Shown one piece after another: positions 53,107 to 61,602 of a stretch of DNA of 64,000 nt. The notes beneath the pieces were generated by a model. That model saw nothing but the letters and a program-made list of their open reading frames with translations, had not been told where the DNA came from and did not search any database. The stretch comes from Chitinophaga sp. 180180018-3 (GTDB taxonomy: Bacteria; Bacteroidota; Bacteroidia; Chitinophagales; Chitinophagaceae). Made by a program: the position numbers and the translations under genes. Location: contig NZ_CP140772.1 of the NCBI RefSeq assembly GCF_037893185.1, forward strand, positions 3,286,001 to 3,350,000, in the 5' to 3' direction. Position 1 is the stretch's first letter; every line of letters begins with the position of its first letter.

Positions 53107-53114
53107 TACTTTTG
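53107..53114 (+). promoter_or_regulatory. -7 box TACTTTTG upstream of the PIG-L operon
   Basis: TAnnTTTG match 16-28 bp before the candidate starts at 53130 and 53142. Confidence 0.45.
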
Positions 53115-53141
53115 ACGATCTGTAAACTCATGTGTCACCAA

Positions 53142-55622
53142 ATGCTTAGAAGAAGTTACACTGCACTGGCGATCATCATATTGGCTGTAATAGGTTTACC
53201 TGCACTGGCGCAACCCTCACCAGTATGGAATGCAGCTGATATTAAGCTGCAAATGAAGAAACTTGATACGCTTGGAAGCGTGTTATATATTGCCGCTCAT
53301 CCCGACGATGAAAATACCCGGTTATTGGGCTTCCTGGCCCGACAGGAGTTATACCGGACGGGGTATTTGTCGCTCACCCGCGGCGATGGCGGCCAGAACC
53401 TGGTTGGAAACGAACAATCGGAACTGCTGGGGCTCATCCGCACGCAGGAGTTGCTGGCGGCGAGGCGTATCGATGGCGCGGAACAGTTCTTTACCCGGGC
53501 CCAGGATTTCGGCTTTTCCAAAAACCCACAGGAAACCTTCACGATCTGGGATCGGGAACGCATCCTTGGGGATGTGGTATACATGATCCGCAAATTTCAG
53601 CCCGATGTCATTATCTGCCGCTTCCCGGCTGATAGCAGGGCCGGACATGGCCACCATACTGCCTCTGCGATGCTGGCAGCAGAAGCCTACACTGCAGCTG
53701 CCGATCCTCAGCGCTTCCCGGAGCAGCTGAAAATGGTGAAACCCTGGCAGGCTAAACGCATACTCTGGAATACTTTCAATTTTGGCAGCATCAATACCAC
53801 TTCCGATGATCAGTTTAAACTGGATGTTGGTGTGTTTAATCCCCTGCTGGGTAAAGGTTTTGGGGAGATAGCCGCCGAAAGCCGGTCTCAGCACAAAAGT
53901 CAGGGTTTTGGTGTACCTGCTACGAGAGGAAGCTCCCAGGAATATTTTATTACCATCAAAGGCAGCGCGCCTAAGAACGGGTTGATGGATGGTGTGAATA
54001 CCAGCTGGACGAGGATTCCCGGCGGGGAGCATATCGGCAAAATGGTAGACGCCATGCTGGCGGCTTATAATATAGAAGACCCGGCCGCATCGGTGCCCGC
54101 TCTGCTGCAGATACGGAGCAGTATTCAGGCACTTCCGGATGGGTACTGGCGTACGCAGAAGCTGAAAGAAACCGAGCAGCTTATTCTGGCCTGCGCCGGA
54201 ATCTGGGCAGAAGCATACAGCGCATCCCCTACGGTAGTACCGGGTGCCTCTATGGAGGCTACAGTGCAACTTATTAATCGCGGAAATATAAATGCCAGCC
54301 TGCAACGGATAGACCTGCCCGGAAAATCGGACGCTACACCCAGGCAGGAGCTGGAATACAACAAGCTAACTACGGTTTCCCAGTCGCTCACCGTACCGGC
54401 CAACACACCGGAGTCGCAGCCGTACTGGCTCGACGGAACACATCCCGTAGGGATGTATGTGATAAAAGATCCGCTGCTGGTAGGCAATCCGGAGAATATT
54501 CCGCCGCTGCAGGCGAAGATCACGTTGCGTATCGGTGGGCAGGACTTTAACATCGACCGGCCGCTGCAATACAAGTACACCGATCCTGTGAAAGGAGAAA
54601 TTTACCAGCCATTGGTAATTGCGCCGCCGGTAGTGGCCGATCTTAGCAACCAGGTATATATTTTTACGAATACAACTCCCCAGCAGGTACCCGTGAAACT
54701 CAGGGCCATGGCGGATCATGTACAGGGTACAGTGCAGCTTCGTTTGCCGCAGGGATTTGCTGCCGAAGGAGGCAGTCAGCAATTTACATTGAATGGAAAA
54801 GGCGACGAAACTGAATTGCGGTTTAATATTAAACCGGTAAAGGGAGTGTCTGAAAACCACGCCGATACATTGACTGTAGTGATGAATTGTAACGGGAAAG
54901 AATATACGCAAAGTATGCAGCAGATACGTTACGATCATATTCCGCTGATCACTTTATTTCCACAGGCGCAGGCCAGGCTGGTGTCCGTAAATCTGCAACA
55001 TAACGGCAATCACCTGGGATATATTCCGGGCGCCGGCGATATGGTGGCGGCGGCTTTAAGGCAGGTGGGATATAATGTAACAGAGCTGGGAGAGAAGGAG
55101 ATTATGAGCGGTCATCTCAGTCAATACGACGCCATTATCACCGGAGTGAGGGCGTATAACGTAAACGCACGTATGAAATACTGGCAGCCGAAGTTGATGG
55201 AGTATGTGAAGGATGGGGGTAAACTGATTATTCAATACAACGTAAATGGACCATTGGTAACCAGTGAGCTGGGCCCATATCCGTTTAGCCTTTCCCGTGA
55301 CCGTGTAACAGACGAAAATGCGCCGGTGCATTTTATTGATTCAAAAGATCCGGTACTGCATTATCCGAATGAAATAACAGCGGACGACTTCAGGGGCTGG
55401 GTGCAGGAACGGGGATTGTATTATACTGTTAATGCCGACAAATCATACAATAAATTATTTACCATGAATGATAAGGGAGAAGCGCCACTGGATGGTTCTA
55501 CCCTTGTTACACACTATGGTAAAGGATGTTATGTATACACCGGGTTATCATTTTTCAGGCAGTTGCCGGCAGGAGTACCGGGAGCTTACCGTTTATTTGT
55601 GAACCTGATCTCCGTTAAATAG
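53142..55622 (+). CDS. PIG-L family deacetylase with C-terminal ThuA-like domain
   Basis: 826 aa from ATG 53142; ATG 53130 is possible. Signal peptide ending near ALAQ. The PIG-L domain (about residues 35-290) has the metal-binding AAHPDDENTRLLGFL (about 50) and the second site AGHGHHTASAM (about 170), as in GlcNAc deacetylases. Beta-sandwich segments fill the middle. The C-terminal quarter (about 610-825, GYNVTELGEKEIMSGHLSQY, DAIITGVRAYN) looks like a ThuA/GATase-like alpha/beta domain. It probably deacetylates an N-acetyl sugar derivative in the periplasm. First gene of a coupled unit ending with a sodium symporter. Confidence 0.9.
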   Translation: MLRRSYTALAIIILAVIGLPALAQPSPVWNAADIKLQMKKLDTLGSVLYIAAHPDDENTRLLGFLARQELYRTGYLSLTRGDGGQNLVGNEQSELLGLIRTQELLAARRIDGAEQFFTRAQDFGFSKNPQETFTIWDRERILGDVVYMIRKFQPDVIICRFPADSRAGHGHHTASAMLAAEAYTAAADPQRFPEQLKMVKPWQAKRILWNTFNFGSINTTSDDQFKLDVGVFNPLLGKGFGEIAAESRSQHKSQGFGVPATRGSSQEYFITIKGSAPKNGLMDGVNTSWTRIPGGEHIGKMVDAMLAAYNIEDPAASVPALLQIRSSIQALPDGYWRTQKLKETEQLILACAGIWAEAYSASPTVVPGASMEATVQLINRGNINASLQRIDLPGKSDATPRQELEYNKLTTVSQSLTVPANTPESQPYWLDGTHPVGMYVIKDPLLVGNPENIPPLQAKITLRIGGQDFNIDRPLQYKYTDPVKGEIYQPLVIAPPVVADLSNQVYIFTNTTPQQVPVKLRAMADHVQGTVQLRLPQGFAAEGGSQQFTLNGKGDETELRFNIKPVKGVSENHADTLTVVMNCNGKEYTQSMQQIRYDHIPLITLFPQAQARLVSVNLQHNGNHLGYIPGAGDMVAAALRQVGYNVTELGEKEIMSGHLSQYDAIITGVRAYNVNARMKYWQPKLMEYVKDGGKLIIQYNVNGPLVTSELGPYPFSLSRDRVTDENAPVHFIDSKDPVLHYPNEITADDFRGWVQERGLYYTVNADKSYNKLFTMNDKGEAPLDGSTLVTHYGKGCYVYTGLSFFRQLPAGVPGAYRLFVNLISVK

Positions 55623-55640
55623 CGACTGAAAGAAAAGAAA

Positions 55641-55817
55641 ATGAGTAAAAAGCACGAACAACATCGCCCCCGGTTAAGAATTACAGCGGTGTTTTGTATC
55701 ATATTAGGTTTGCTGATCGGGTTCAGCATTAAACGGGTACAGGTAGGATTGATTATAGGTATTGTCCTGGGCCTGTTAACGGGAGCCATGTGGAGTAAAA
55801 GCAGTTCAAACGATTAA
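55641..55817 (+). CDS. 58-aa two-TM small membrane protein
   Basis: Reads MSKKHEQHRPRLR then a hydrophobic helix (about 14-30), KRVQ, and a second helix (about 34-50) ending SKSSSND. It starts 18 bp after the deacetylase stop and ends 6 bp before the next small ORF. Basic N-terminus and hairpin topology suggest both ends in the cytoplasm. Intact frame, tight spacing and conserved-looking Gly-rich helices support coding; no family recognised. Confidence 0.75.
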   Translation: MSKKHEQHRPRLRITAVFCIILGLLIGFSIKRVQVGLIIGIVLGLLTGAMWSKSSSND

Positions 55818-55823
55818 TTTTCT

Positions 55824-55955
55824 ATGGCAGGCCACCAACTGCAGGATGAAAAGCCACCGGTATTTCCTTCATGGACTTACTGGTACGTGTTGGTAATAGC
55901 ATGGCTGCTATTACTGATAGGGCTGTTTTACTTATTCACCAAAACGTTTTCATGA
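55824..55955 (+). CDS. 43-aa single-TM small membrane protein
   Basis: MAGHQLQDEKPPVFPSW followed by one membrane helix (YVLVIAWLLLLIGLFYLF) and a short basic end. Its TGA overlaps the symporter ATG in an ATGA arrangement (55952-55955), the pattern of translational coupling. It may be a small subunit or assembly factor of the symporter. Confidence 0.78.
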   Translation: MAGHQLQDEKPPVFPSWTYWYVLVIAWLLLLIGLFYLFTKTFS

Positions 55956-57643
55956 GTTTTTTAGATTGGCTTGTACTGGGATGTACGCTTACCGTTATTA
56001 TATGTTACGGCATCTGGAAAAGCCGTGGCCAGCGGAATATGGAGAGTTATTTCCTGGACAACCAATCTATGCCCTGGTATATTATTCTGTTATCGATCAT
56101 CGGTACACAGGCCAGCGCTATCACTTTCATATCCGCTCCGGGTCAGGCTTATACCGACGGGATGCGTTTTGTGCAATATTACTTCGGCCTTCCGCTGGCC
56201 ATGGTAGTACTATGCGTCACCTTTGTGCCCATCTTCCATAAGCTCAAGGTATACACCGCCTACGAATACCTGGAGCAGCGTTTCGATCTGAAAACCCGTA
56301 CCCTGGCATCGTCTCTCTTTCTCATACAACGTGGCCTTTCTACGGGCATCAGTATCTGTGCGCCATCTATTATATTATCGTCGTTGCTCGGATGGAACCT
56401 GTACTGGACGAATATGATCATGGGCGGGTTGCTCATTATTTACACGGTGGCAGGGGGAACCCGAGCGGTGGCCTATACACAAACATTTCAGCTGGTTATC
56501 ATCTTCGGAGGAATGTTCCTCGCCGGCTGGATGGTAGTGCATTTGCTGCCTCCGGATATAGGATTCAAACAAGCCTTACAGGTATCCGGCAAAATGGATA
56601 AGCTGAATGTGATCGTCACCAAATTCGACTGGCAGGATAAATACAATATCTGGAGCGGGGTCATCGGCGGTTTCTTTCTGGCGTTATCTTACTTCGGAAC
56701 AGATCAGTCGCAGGTAGGGCGTTATCTTACTGCCAAATCTATTAAGGAAAGCAGGCTGGGGTTGTTGATGAATGGCTTTGTGAAAGTACCCATGCAATTC
56801 CTGATACTGCTGATTGGCGCCCTGGTATTTGTATTCTACCTGTATTTCCGGGCGCCGGTGTTTTTCAATGAGGCGCAATTGGCGCGGGTACGGCAAACAG
56901 CGCAGGGGCCGGCGTTGACGGCATTGGAGCAACAATACAATCAGCTGGGAGCTGTGAAGCAACAGCAGGTCAGGCAGCTGGCAGCAGCATTGGAAACCGA
57001 TAACCAGGCCCGGGTGGCAGCTGCTAAAAAAGATCTCAAGGCAACAGATGAGCAGGCGCAAAAGGTGCGCACGGAGGTGTTGTCGCTGATCAAAACTTCA
57101 GACCCCAATGCTGATACGAATGATACAAATTATATTTTCCTGCATTTCGTTGTGAATAGCCTGCCGAAAGGGTTGGTGGGGTTGTTGATCGCCATTATAT
57201 TCCTGGCTGCCTGGGGTAGTATTGCCGCAGCCCTGAATTCCCTGGCTTCCACCACCGTAATTGATGTGTACAAGCGGTTGTATAATTCGAATGCTTCAGA
57301 AGATCATTACCTGTGGATCTCCAAATTATGGACGCTGATATGGGGGGTGTTTTGCATTGTGGTAGCACAGTTTGCAGGTAACCTTGGCAGCCTGATAGAA
57401 GTGGTGAACGTATTGGGTTCCTGGTTTTACGGAGTGATACTTGGTATTTTCCTAGTAGCTTTTTATCTCCGGAATGTAGGCGGTACAGCTACCTTCTGGT
57501 CTGCTATCATTTCAGAAATAGTAGTGCTCGTCATTCACTGGACCGGCACGGTATCTTTTCTATGGCTGAACGCGATCGGCTGTTTGCTGGTATTGTTGCT
57601 GGCGTGGTGTTTTCAGCTTTGCATGAGGAGAATTACGAATTAG
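55952..57643 (+). CDS. Sodium:solute symporter (SSS family) with coiled-coil insert
   Basis: 563 aa from ATG 55952, coupled to the previous small ORF; an ATG upstream at 55871 is in frame but overlaps that ORF. About 13 membrane helices with SSS motifs such as SIIGTQASAITFISAPGQAY (about 48-67) and GTDQSQVGRYLTAKS (about 249-263). An unusual hydrophilic insert, rich in Gln/Ala/Arg, occupies residues about 304-384 and is probably a coiled coil. It takes up a solute with Na+, perhaps the deacetylase product. The C-terminal RRITN and stop come from palindrome P10 flank units. Confidence 0.92.
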   Translation: MSFLDWLVLGCTLTVIICYGIWKSRGQRNMESYFLDNQSMPWYIILLSIIGTQASAITFISAPGQAYTDGMRFVQYYFGLPLAMVVLCVTFVPIFHKLKVYTAYEYLEQRFDLKTRTLASSLFLIQRGLSTGISICAPSIILSSLLGWNLYWTNMIMGGLLIIYTVAGGTRAVAYTQTFQLVIIFGGMFLAGWMVVHLLPPDIGFKQALQVSGKMDKLNVIVTKFDWQDKYNIWSGVIGGFFLALSYFGTDQSQVGRYLTAKSIKESRLGLLMNGFVKVPMQFLILLIGALVFVFYLYFRAPVFFNEAQLARVRQTAQGPALTALEQQYNQLGAVKQQQVRQLAAALETDNQARVAAAKKDLKATDEQAQKVRTEVLSLIKTSDPNADTNDTNYIFLHFVVNSLPKGLVGLLIAIIFLAAWGSIAAALNSLASTTVIDVYKRLYNSNASEDHYLWISKLWTLIWGVFCIVVAQFAGNLGSLIEVVNVLGSWFYGVILGIFLVAFYLRNVGGTATFWSAIISEIVVLVIHWTGTVSFLWLNAIGCLLVLLLAWCFQLCMRRITN

Positions 57644-57644
57644 G

Positions 57645-57734
57645 AATTACGAAATACGAAATAACTCGAAGACCTTAGCGATTGATAATACAATTATTCG
57701 CTAAGGTCTTCGAGTTATTTCGTATTTCGTAATT
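57645..57734. repeat. Palindromic repeat P10 (class A)
   Basis: Arms 57645-57681 and 57698-57734, perfectly complementary over 37 bp; units AATTACG, AAATACG and AAATAAC with core TCGAAGACCTTAGCGA, nearly identical to P8. Extra units AATTACG and AATTAGG run left to 57631 and contain the symporter stop codon. Between convergent genes, ending 3 bp from the next stop. Confidence 0.9.
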
Positions 57735-57736
57735 TT

Positions 57737-58588
57737 TTACTTAATCGTAGCCAGCAGTTTTTTATTCAGCGTCACATAATCGTCGTTCTTAGCGGCAGTG
57801 GCCAGTTCTATCGATTTTTGCGCAGCTTCTTTTGCTACGGCATTATTCTTTGCTTTAGCATTGATGCGGGCTTTTTGATACCATACCCAGAAAGCATCGG
57901 GGCTTTGAGCAGCTGCTTCGTTGATCCATTCAACGGCTTGTTTCAGGTCTTTGCCATTTTCAAAGTAGTAAACAGCTGCCTGGAAGTAAGGCTTTTTGTC
58001 GCCACTCTTCATCGCTTCATTGATCTGTGCAGTGATCTTATCATCAATGTTGGCAGTGATGCTCACGGGTACTTTGGTTTTATCCCAGGAAATGGCCAAC
58101 TGCATTGAACTGGGCTTGATATCCTCAAAACCAATGGTAAAGCTTTCCTCGCTGGAGGGCAGGGAAACAGGTTTTACTTTTACCCGGGCTATATCGTTTT
58201 CCGGTTTATAGGCTGCAGGGCTGGTAACATCCAGGCTGCTGGTCAGTATCACGGTCCATGACCCGGCATCAGGGATGCTCAGCAGGCCGTATTTACCGGC
58301 TTTAACGGGTACGCCGCCGAAATTAACATCTTCTCCGAAAGTGATGGTGGTAGCACTGTTAGCGCCGGTTCTCCACACTTTACCATAAGGAACCAGATCG
58401 CCCATGATAATACGGCCATTTTTCAGTGGACGGGAATAGCTCAGCTCAATATCAGACAGGGCGAAGTCCTGTTTGATGGTCTGTTTAGGGCTCGGAGCGG
58501 GCATTTTGATTCCCTGAGCAAAGGTGGTACCCGCATACAGCAGCAGCATAGCGCCTGCCGTAGCGGCAAAGGTTTTGAAAGTTCTCAT
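57737..58588 (-). CDS. DUF2911 domain protein, exported
   Basis: 283 aa, signal peptide ending near TFAQ (residues 1-25). DUF2911 domain (DIELSYSRPLKNGRIIMGDL, VPYGKVWRTGANSATTITF, about 47-190), then a helical C-terminus (about 195-283) resembling tetratricopeptide repeats (ALA/ALK-type Lys/Ala-rich helices). Function unknown; widespread in Bacteroidota periplasms. Last gene after the two-component genes on the same strand, 21 bp beyond the response regulator. Confidence 0.9.
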   Translation of the reverse strand: MRTFKTFAATAGAMLLLYAGTTFAQGIKMPAPSPKQTIKQDFALSDIELSYSRPLKNGRIIMGDLVPYGKVWRTGANSATTITFGEDVNFGGVPVKAGKYGLLSIPDAGSWTVILTSSLDVTSPAAYKPENDIARVKVKPVSLPSSEESFTIGFEDIKPSSMQLAISWDKTKVPVSITANIDDKITAQINEAMKSGDKKPYFQAAVYYFENGKDLKQAVEWINEAAAQSPDAFWVWYQKARINAKAKNNAVAKEAAQKSIELATAAKNDDYVTLNKKLLATIK

Positions 58589-58609
58589 ATCTGGTGGGTA
58601 TTTTAATGG

Positions 58610-59266
58610 CTATTCAATAATTCCGTTCCGGAAAGCATACAGTACCAGCCCAACACTGTTCTTAACGTTGATCTTTTCCAGCAGCTTCTGGCGGATACCT
58701 TCCACTGTACGCGGACTGAGAAATATCTGTTCCGAAATCTCCTGTGTGGTCAACTCGCTGCAAATCAGCTTCAGCACCTCCTGCTCACGTTCATTCAGGT
58801 GAATTTCATTTTTAAGCGTTGGCTTGAATTGTTGTTTGTTTTTATGCAGTACTTTTTTGAGTAGTGCCAGGTTTACATTTTCGTTGAAATAAAAGCCTTT
58901 TTCAAAAGTAGTACAGATAGCTTCATATATTTCCTCTGGTTCCGCATTTTTTAAGAGATAAGCATTGGCGCCGTTTTCTACGAGATGTACAATGAAATTA
59001 TCATCTTCATACATCGTCAGTATAATAATCTTTACATCCGGATATTTCTCCTTTACTTTAACAGTGGCCTCAATACCATCCATATTAGGCATTTTCAGGT
59101 CCATGAGAATTACATCCGGCACTTGCTTTTCCATGTGCTGCAACAGATGCAATCCATCATCAGCTTCAAAAACAAAGCTGATATTTTCGTAGGGGATCAG
59201 TGTATTAATTACTCCACTGCGGAAGATCTTATGATCGTCAGCAATGGCCACTTTAATGTGTGCCAT
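58610..59266 (-). CDS. NarL/FixJ-type response regulator
   Basis: 218 aa. Receiver domain (1-120) with acidic pair ADD (about 8-10), phosphorylation Asp in VILMDLKMPN (about 56) and Lys in LLKNAEPEE (about 107). LuxR-type HTH at the C-terminus (LNEREQEVLKLICSELTTQE, about 152-171). It likely accepts phosphate from the histidine kinase encoded upstream (127 bp gap). Confidence 0.94.
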   Translation of the reverse strand: MAHIKVAIADDHKIFRSGVINTLIPYENISFVFEADDGLHLLQHMEKQVPDVILMDLKMPNMDGIEATVKVKEKYPDVKIIILTMYEDDNFIVHLVENGANAYLLKNAEPEEIYEAICTTFEKGFYFNENVNLALLKKVLHKNKQQFKPTLKNEIHLNEREQEVLKLICSELTTQEISEQIFLSPRTVEGIRQKLLEKINVKNSVGLVLYAFRNGIIE

Positions 59267-59393
59267 AGGTGGACAGTTAGAAGATTTGCTTTTATTTTAT
59301 TAAGAATAAATTACTATGAGTCATGCTGTTACAAGTGGGTTCAACACAACCGGATGGCAATTTAGTAATAAAACAAGATACCTCTCAACTATT

Positions 59394-60194
59394 CTAAGCC
59401 GGCAACTGATAATTCTCTACGTTAATGGTGGCGATTGTACCTTTCGTAATTGCAGGAGTGAAGTTAATACTTCCACCAATAATATTGAGGCGGCTCTCAA
59501 TATTTTTAAGACCCAGGCTACCGGTTTTTTTCTGCGATTCGGGAAGTGAAGTCAGCAGCGCGCCATTGCCATTATCTTCCACGGCAATAGTCAGCAGGGA
59601 AGGAGTGGTCTGGTAGCTGATCTGCACTTCTGTTGCAGCAGCGTGTTTTAATATATTGTTGATCAGTTCTTGTACTACGCGGTATATATTCAGCGCCTTT
59701 TCTTTGTCGACAGTTTGCCCCCTGTCTGCAGTCCGGAAAGCAATATTCACCTGTTTATTTTTGTTCATCAGGTTGCAGAAAGAATCCAGGGCGTGGGCCA
59801 GTCCCAGGTTTTCGAGTGCCTGAGGATGCAGGCTCTGGGAGATAAATCGCAGTTGCTGAATAATAGTGTCAGTAAATTCCTTGGTTTCCTTCAGTCGCTC
59901 TACCTCGTTGTTGCCGGTTTTCAGCAGGGGTTGAAGGCCGCCCAGGTTCAGTTTGAGCACCGACAGCTGTGCGCCTACTTCATCGTGGAGATCTTCCGCT
60001 ATGCGTTTTCGCTCCTGCTCCTGACCCTGCAATACTGCGATGAGGCGTTCCCGTTGTAACTGCAGATCCTTGTCGCGAATCTGTAATTTATGTTGAATTA
60101 CCTGCTTCTGTTGCAACATTACCAGTATGATCACAATTACCCCCAACATTAACATTACTGTAGTCCCGATTACAATAATATCAACTGTTTGCAT
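59394..60194 (-). CDS. HisKA_3-type sensor histidine kinase
   Basis: 266 aa. One N-terminal membrane helix (about 8-28), a coiled coil (about 30-60), the phospho-acceptor helix RIAEDLHDEVGAQLSVLKLN (about 66-85, His in DLHDE) and a HATPase_c domain (NNILKHAAATE, VEDNGNG, GSLGLKNIESRL). No periplasmic sensor domain of its own, so the signal may come through the multi-TM protein whose gene overlaps it by 14 bp. Phosphorylates the downstream response regulator. Confidence 0.93.
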   Translation of the reverse strand: MQTVDIIVIGTTVMLMLGVIVIILVMLQQKQVIQHKLQIRDKDLQLQRERLIAVLQGQEQERKRIAEDLHDEVGAQLSVLKLNLGGLQPLLKTGNNEVERLKETKEFTDTIIQQLRFISQSLHPQALENLGLAHALDSFCNLMNKNKQVNIAFRTADRGQTVDKEKALNIYRVVQELINNILKHAAATEVQISYQTTPSLLTIAVEDNGNGALLTSLPESQKKTGSLGLKNIESRLNIIGGSINFTPAITKGTIATINVENYQLPA

Positions 60195-60873
60195 ATCTCG
60201 TTTTTTTTAGTTTAGTAAGGCCAATATACAGAAGTATCATTGAAACCATACCAACAATATAATTGATACTGAGAATAGCCATGGTGGTCTTCATTTTCCC
60301 GGGTCCGGAGGTTTGCAGGCTTTGCAGGTAGTTATAACTGATGGAAAAAAAGAACTCGGTACAGGCGAACACAAATATTGCGGCGTTGTACCAGAATTCA
60401 GGGAGGGTATTAATATAGACTGCATTTTCGATCAGCTCCTTGTCTCTTAACATCTGCATAAATAAGTAAATACCATAGGTAATCAACACTACATGCTTGA
60501 CGCCTGAAGAAATGGAATTATAGGCTCTGGGTCCTTCTATATAAAAGAGATCGAATATGAAAATGGCCAGTACAGCAATAGGAACAAATAGAATAATGTT
60601 TTTAACAACCGGATTTTTAATGCAATACCTGTAGAAAATAGAAAGTATCACAAACTGAATGAAATGCATCAGGCTGAAAAACCACATATTATTGAGCGAC
60701 AGGTGTTGCAGGATTGCGGAGCCTCCGGCAAAAACCAGGCTGCTCAATATGTAGTAAAACAGGCATCTGGAGGGAATATCCAGGTTCTTGAACTGCAGGA
60801 GAAAGGGGATCAGAATAACAAATTCGACCCCCGTCATCCCGTAGTATATGCTGAATAGTAACGTTGTATTCAC
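60181..60873 (-). CDS. Multi-TM protein, probable signal input partner of the kinase
   Basis: 230 aa with seven predicted membrane helices and no soluble domain. The start overlaps nothing upstream, but its end overlaps the histidine kinase start by 14 bp, a strong sign of coupling. The topology resembles the sensor modules fused to kinases in 7TM-type receptors, so here sensing and catalysis appear to be split into two proteins. No ligand can be named. Confidence 0.75.
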   Translation of the reverse strand: MNTTLLFSIYYGMTGVEFVILIPFLLQFKNLDIPSRCLFYYILSSLVFAGGSAILQHLSLNNMWFFSLMHFIQFVILSIFYRYCIKNPVVKNIILFVPIAVLAIFIFDLFYIEGPRAYNSISSGVKHVVLITYGIYLFMQMLRDKELIENAVYINTLPEFWYNAAIFVFACTEFFFSISYNYLQSLQTSGPGKMKTTMAILSINYIVGMVSMILLYIGLTKLKKTRYANS

Positions 60874-60888
60874 GTAGTTGTTTTATAA

Positions 60889-61311
60889 TCAGGGCTCGAT
60901 GGGTTTGGGTCTTGAGCAGAATTCCGGGCAGGGAATACCGGAATCCAGAATTTTAGCGGACATTGTTTTAGGCACAATACCAGCTGGGGCTGCAGCAGCT
61001 GCTGTGGCAGGCTCAGGAAGGATGTCGTTGCCATCTCCATCAACAGCAACAAGGATCATTTTTTTCTCTTTGATGTTATCTCCGTTGGTATCTATCTTAA
61101 TACCATAATAAATTCTCAAAGCTACTGCTCCGGGTTGATCCAGTAACTCGAGTACTTTGTCTTTGCCAAAACACATGGCCTTTACATGTGTCCCAAACGA
61201 CTTTTGTTGGGCATGGTCGTTATCATGGTTGTCGGTAAGTTCATTCATTTCTTCAAGAGAAATGAAGCCGCCCGCATCTGAAGGGATCGGCCTTTTAGGA
61301 AAGTTGCTCAT
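60889..61311 (-). CDS. hypothetical 140-aa protein
   Basis: Soluble, acidic N-terminal part (SLEEMNELTDNHDNDHAQQK) followed by a central domain with strands (ALRIYYGIKIDTNGD, KKMILVAVDGDGNDIL) and an Ala/Pro-rich linker before a Cys-containing tail (GIPCPEFCSRPKP). No family recognised. The DTNGDN and DGDGND runs look like Ca-binding loops of the dockerin/EF type, but there is no repeat. It ends 15 bp before the multi-TM gene, so may share the two-component transcript. Confidence 0.7.
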   Translation of the reverse strand: MSNFPKRPIPSDAGGFISLEEMNELTDNHDNDHAQQKSFGTHVKAMCFGKDKVLELLDQPGAVALRIYYGIKIDTNGDNIKEKKMILVAVDGDGNDILPEPATAAAAAPAGIVPKTMSAKILDSGIPCPEFCSRPKPIEP

Positions 61312-61574
61312 AGTGGGTAAGTTTTAGTTTCGGGGTAAAATTATTATAAATAATTACATATCCAATCCGGGGATATCCACAGTACTTCTTTTGCAGGCAG
61401 TGGAACCGATTACGGAAACGCTGGCTGCTATTGGATTCTGGCAGTATTTAAATAGAGGTACGGACGGCGCTGAATCCGTACACTTCGCCCCAAAATGCGT
61501 ATAAGTACGTGCTGCCGACCGGATGCCGGAAAGCAATAGCTGATTATCAGCTGTTCCGTATTTACCGGGTTATC

Positions 61575-61602
61575 ATGCGTAGTTATACGCATTGCTTTTT
61601 TT
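61575..61602 (+). terminator. Terminator-like hairpin
   Basis: 7-bp stem ATGCGTA (61575-61581) with TACGCAT (61586-61592), loop GTTA, then T7. No gene on the plus strand precedes it closely. Confidence 0.5.

Noticed and set aside
53349..54305. 318-aa minus-strand ORF inside the PIG-L gene
   Set aside because: Shadow of the deacetylase frame, which carries the HPDD and HGHH metal motifs.
3985..57734. Palindromes as a CRISPR array
   Set aside because: They are single dispersed copies with variable arms, no spacers at regular intervals and no cas genes.
61354..61536. 60-aa minus-strand ORF with four Cys as a peptide precursor
   Set aside because: No modification enzyme, leader motif or transporter is nearby; Ser/Ala/Cys content can arise by chance in this non-coding gap.
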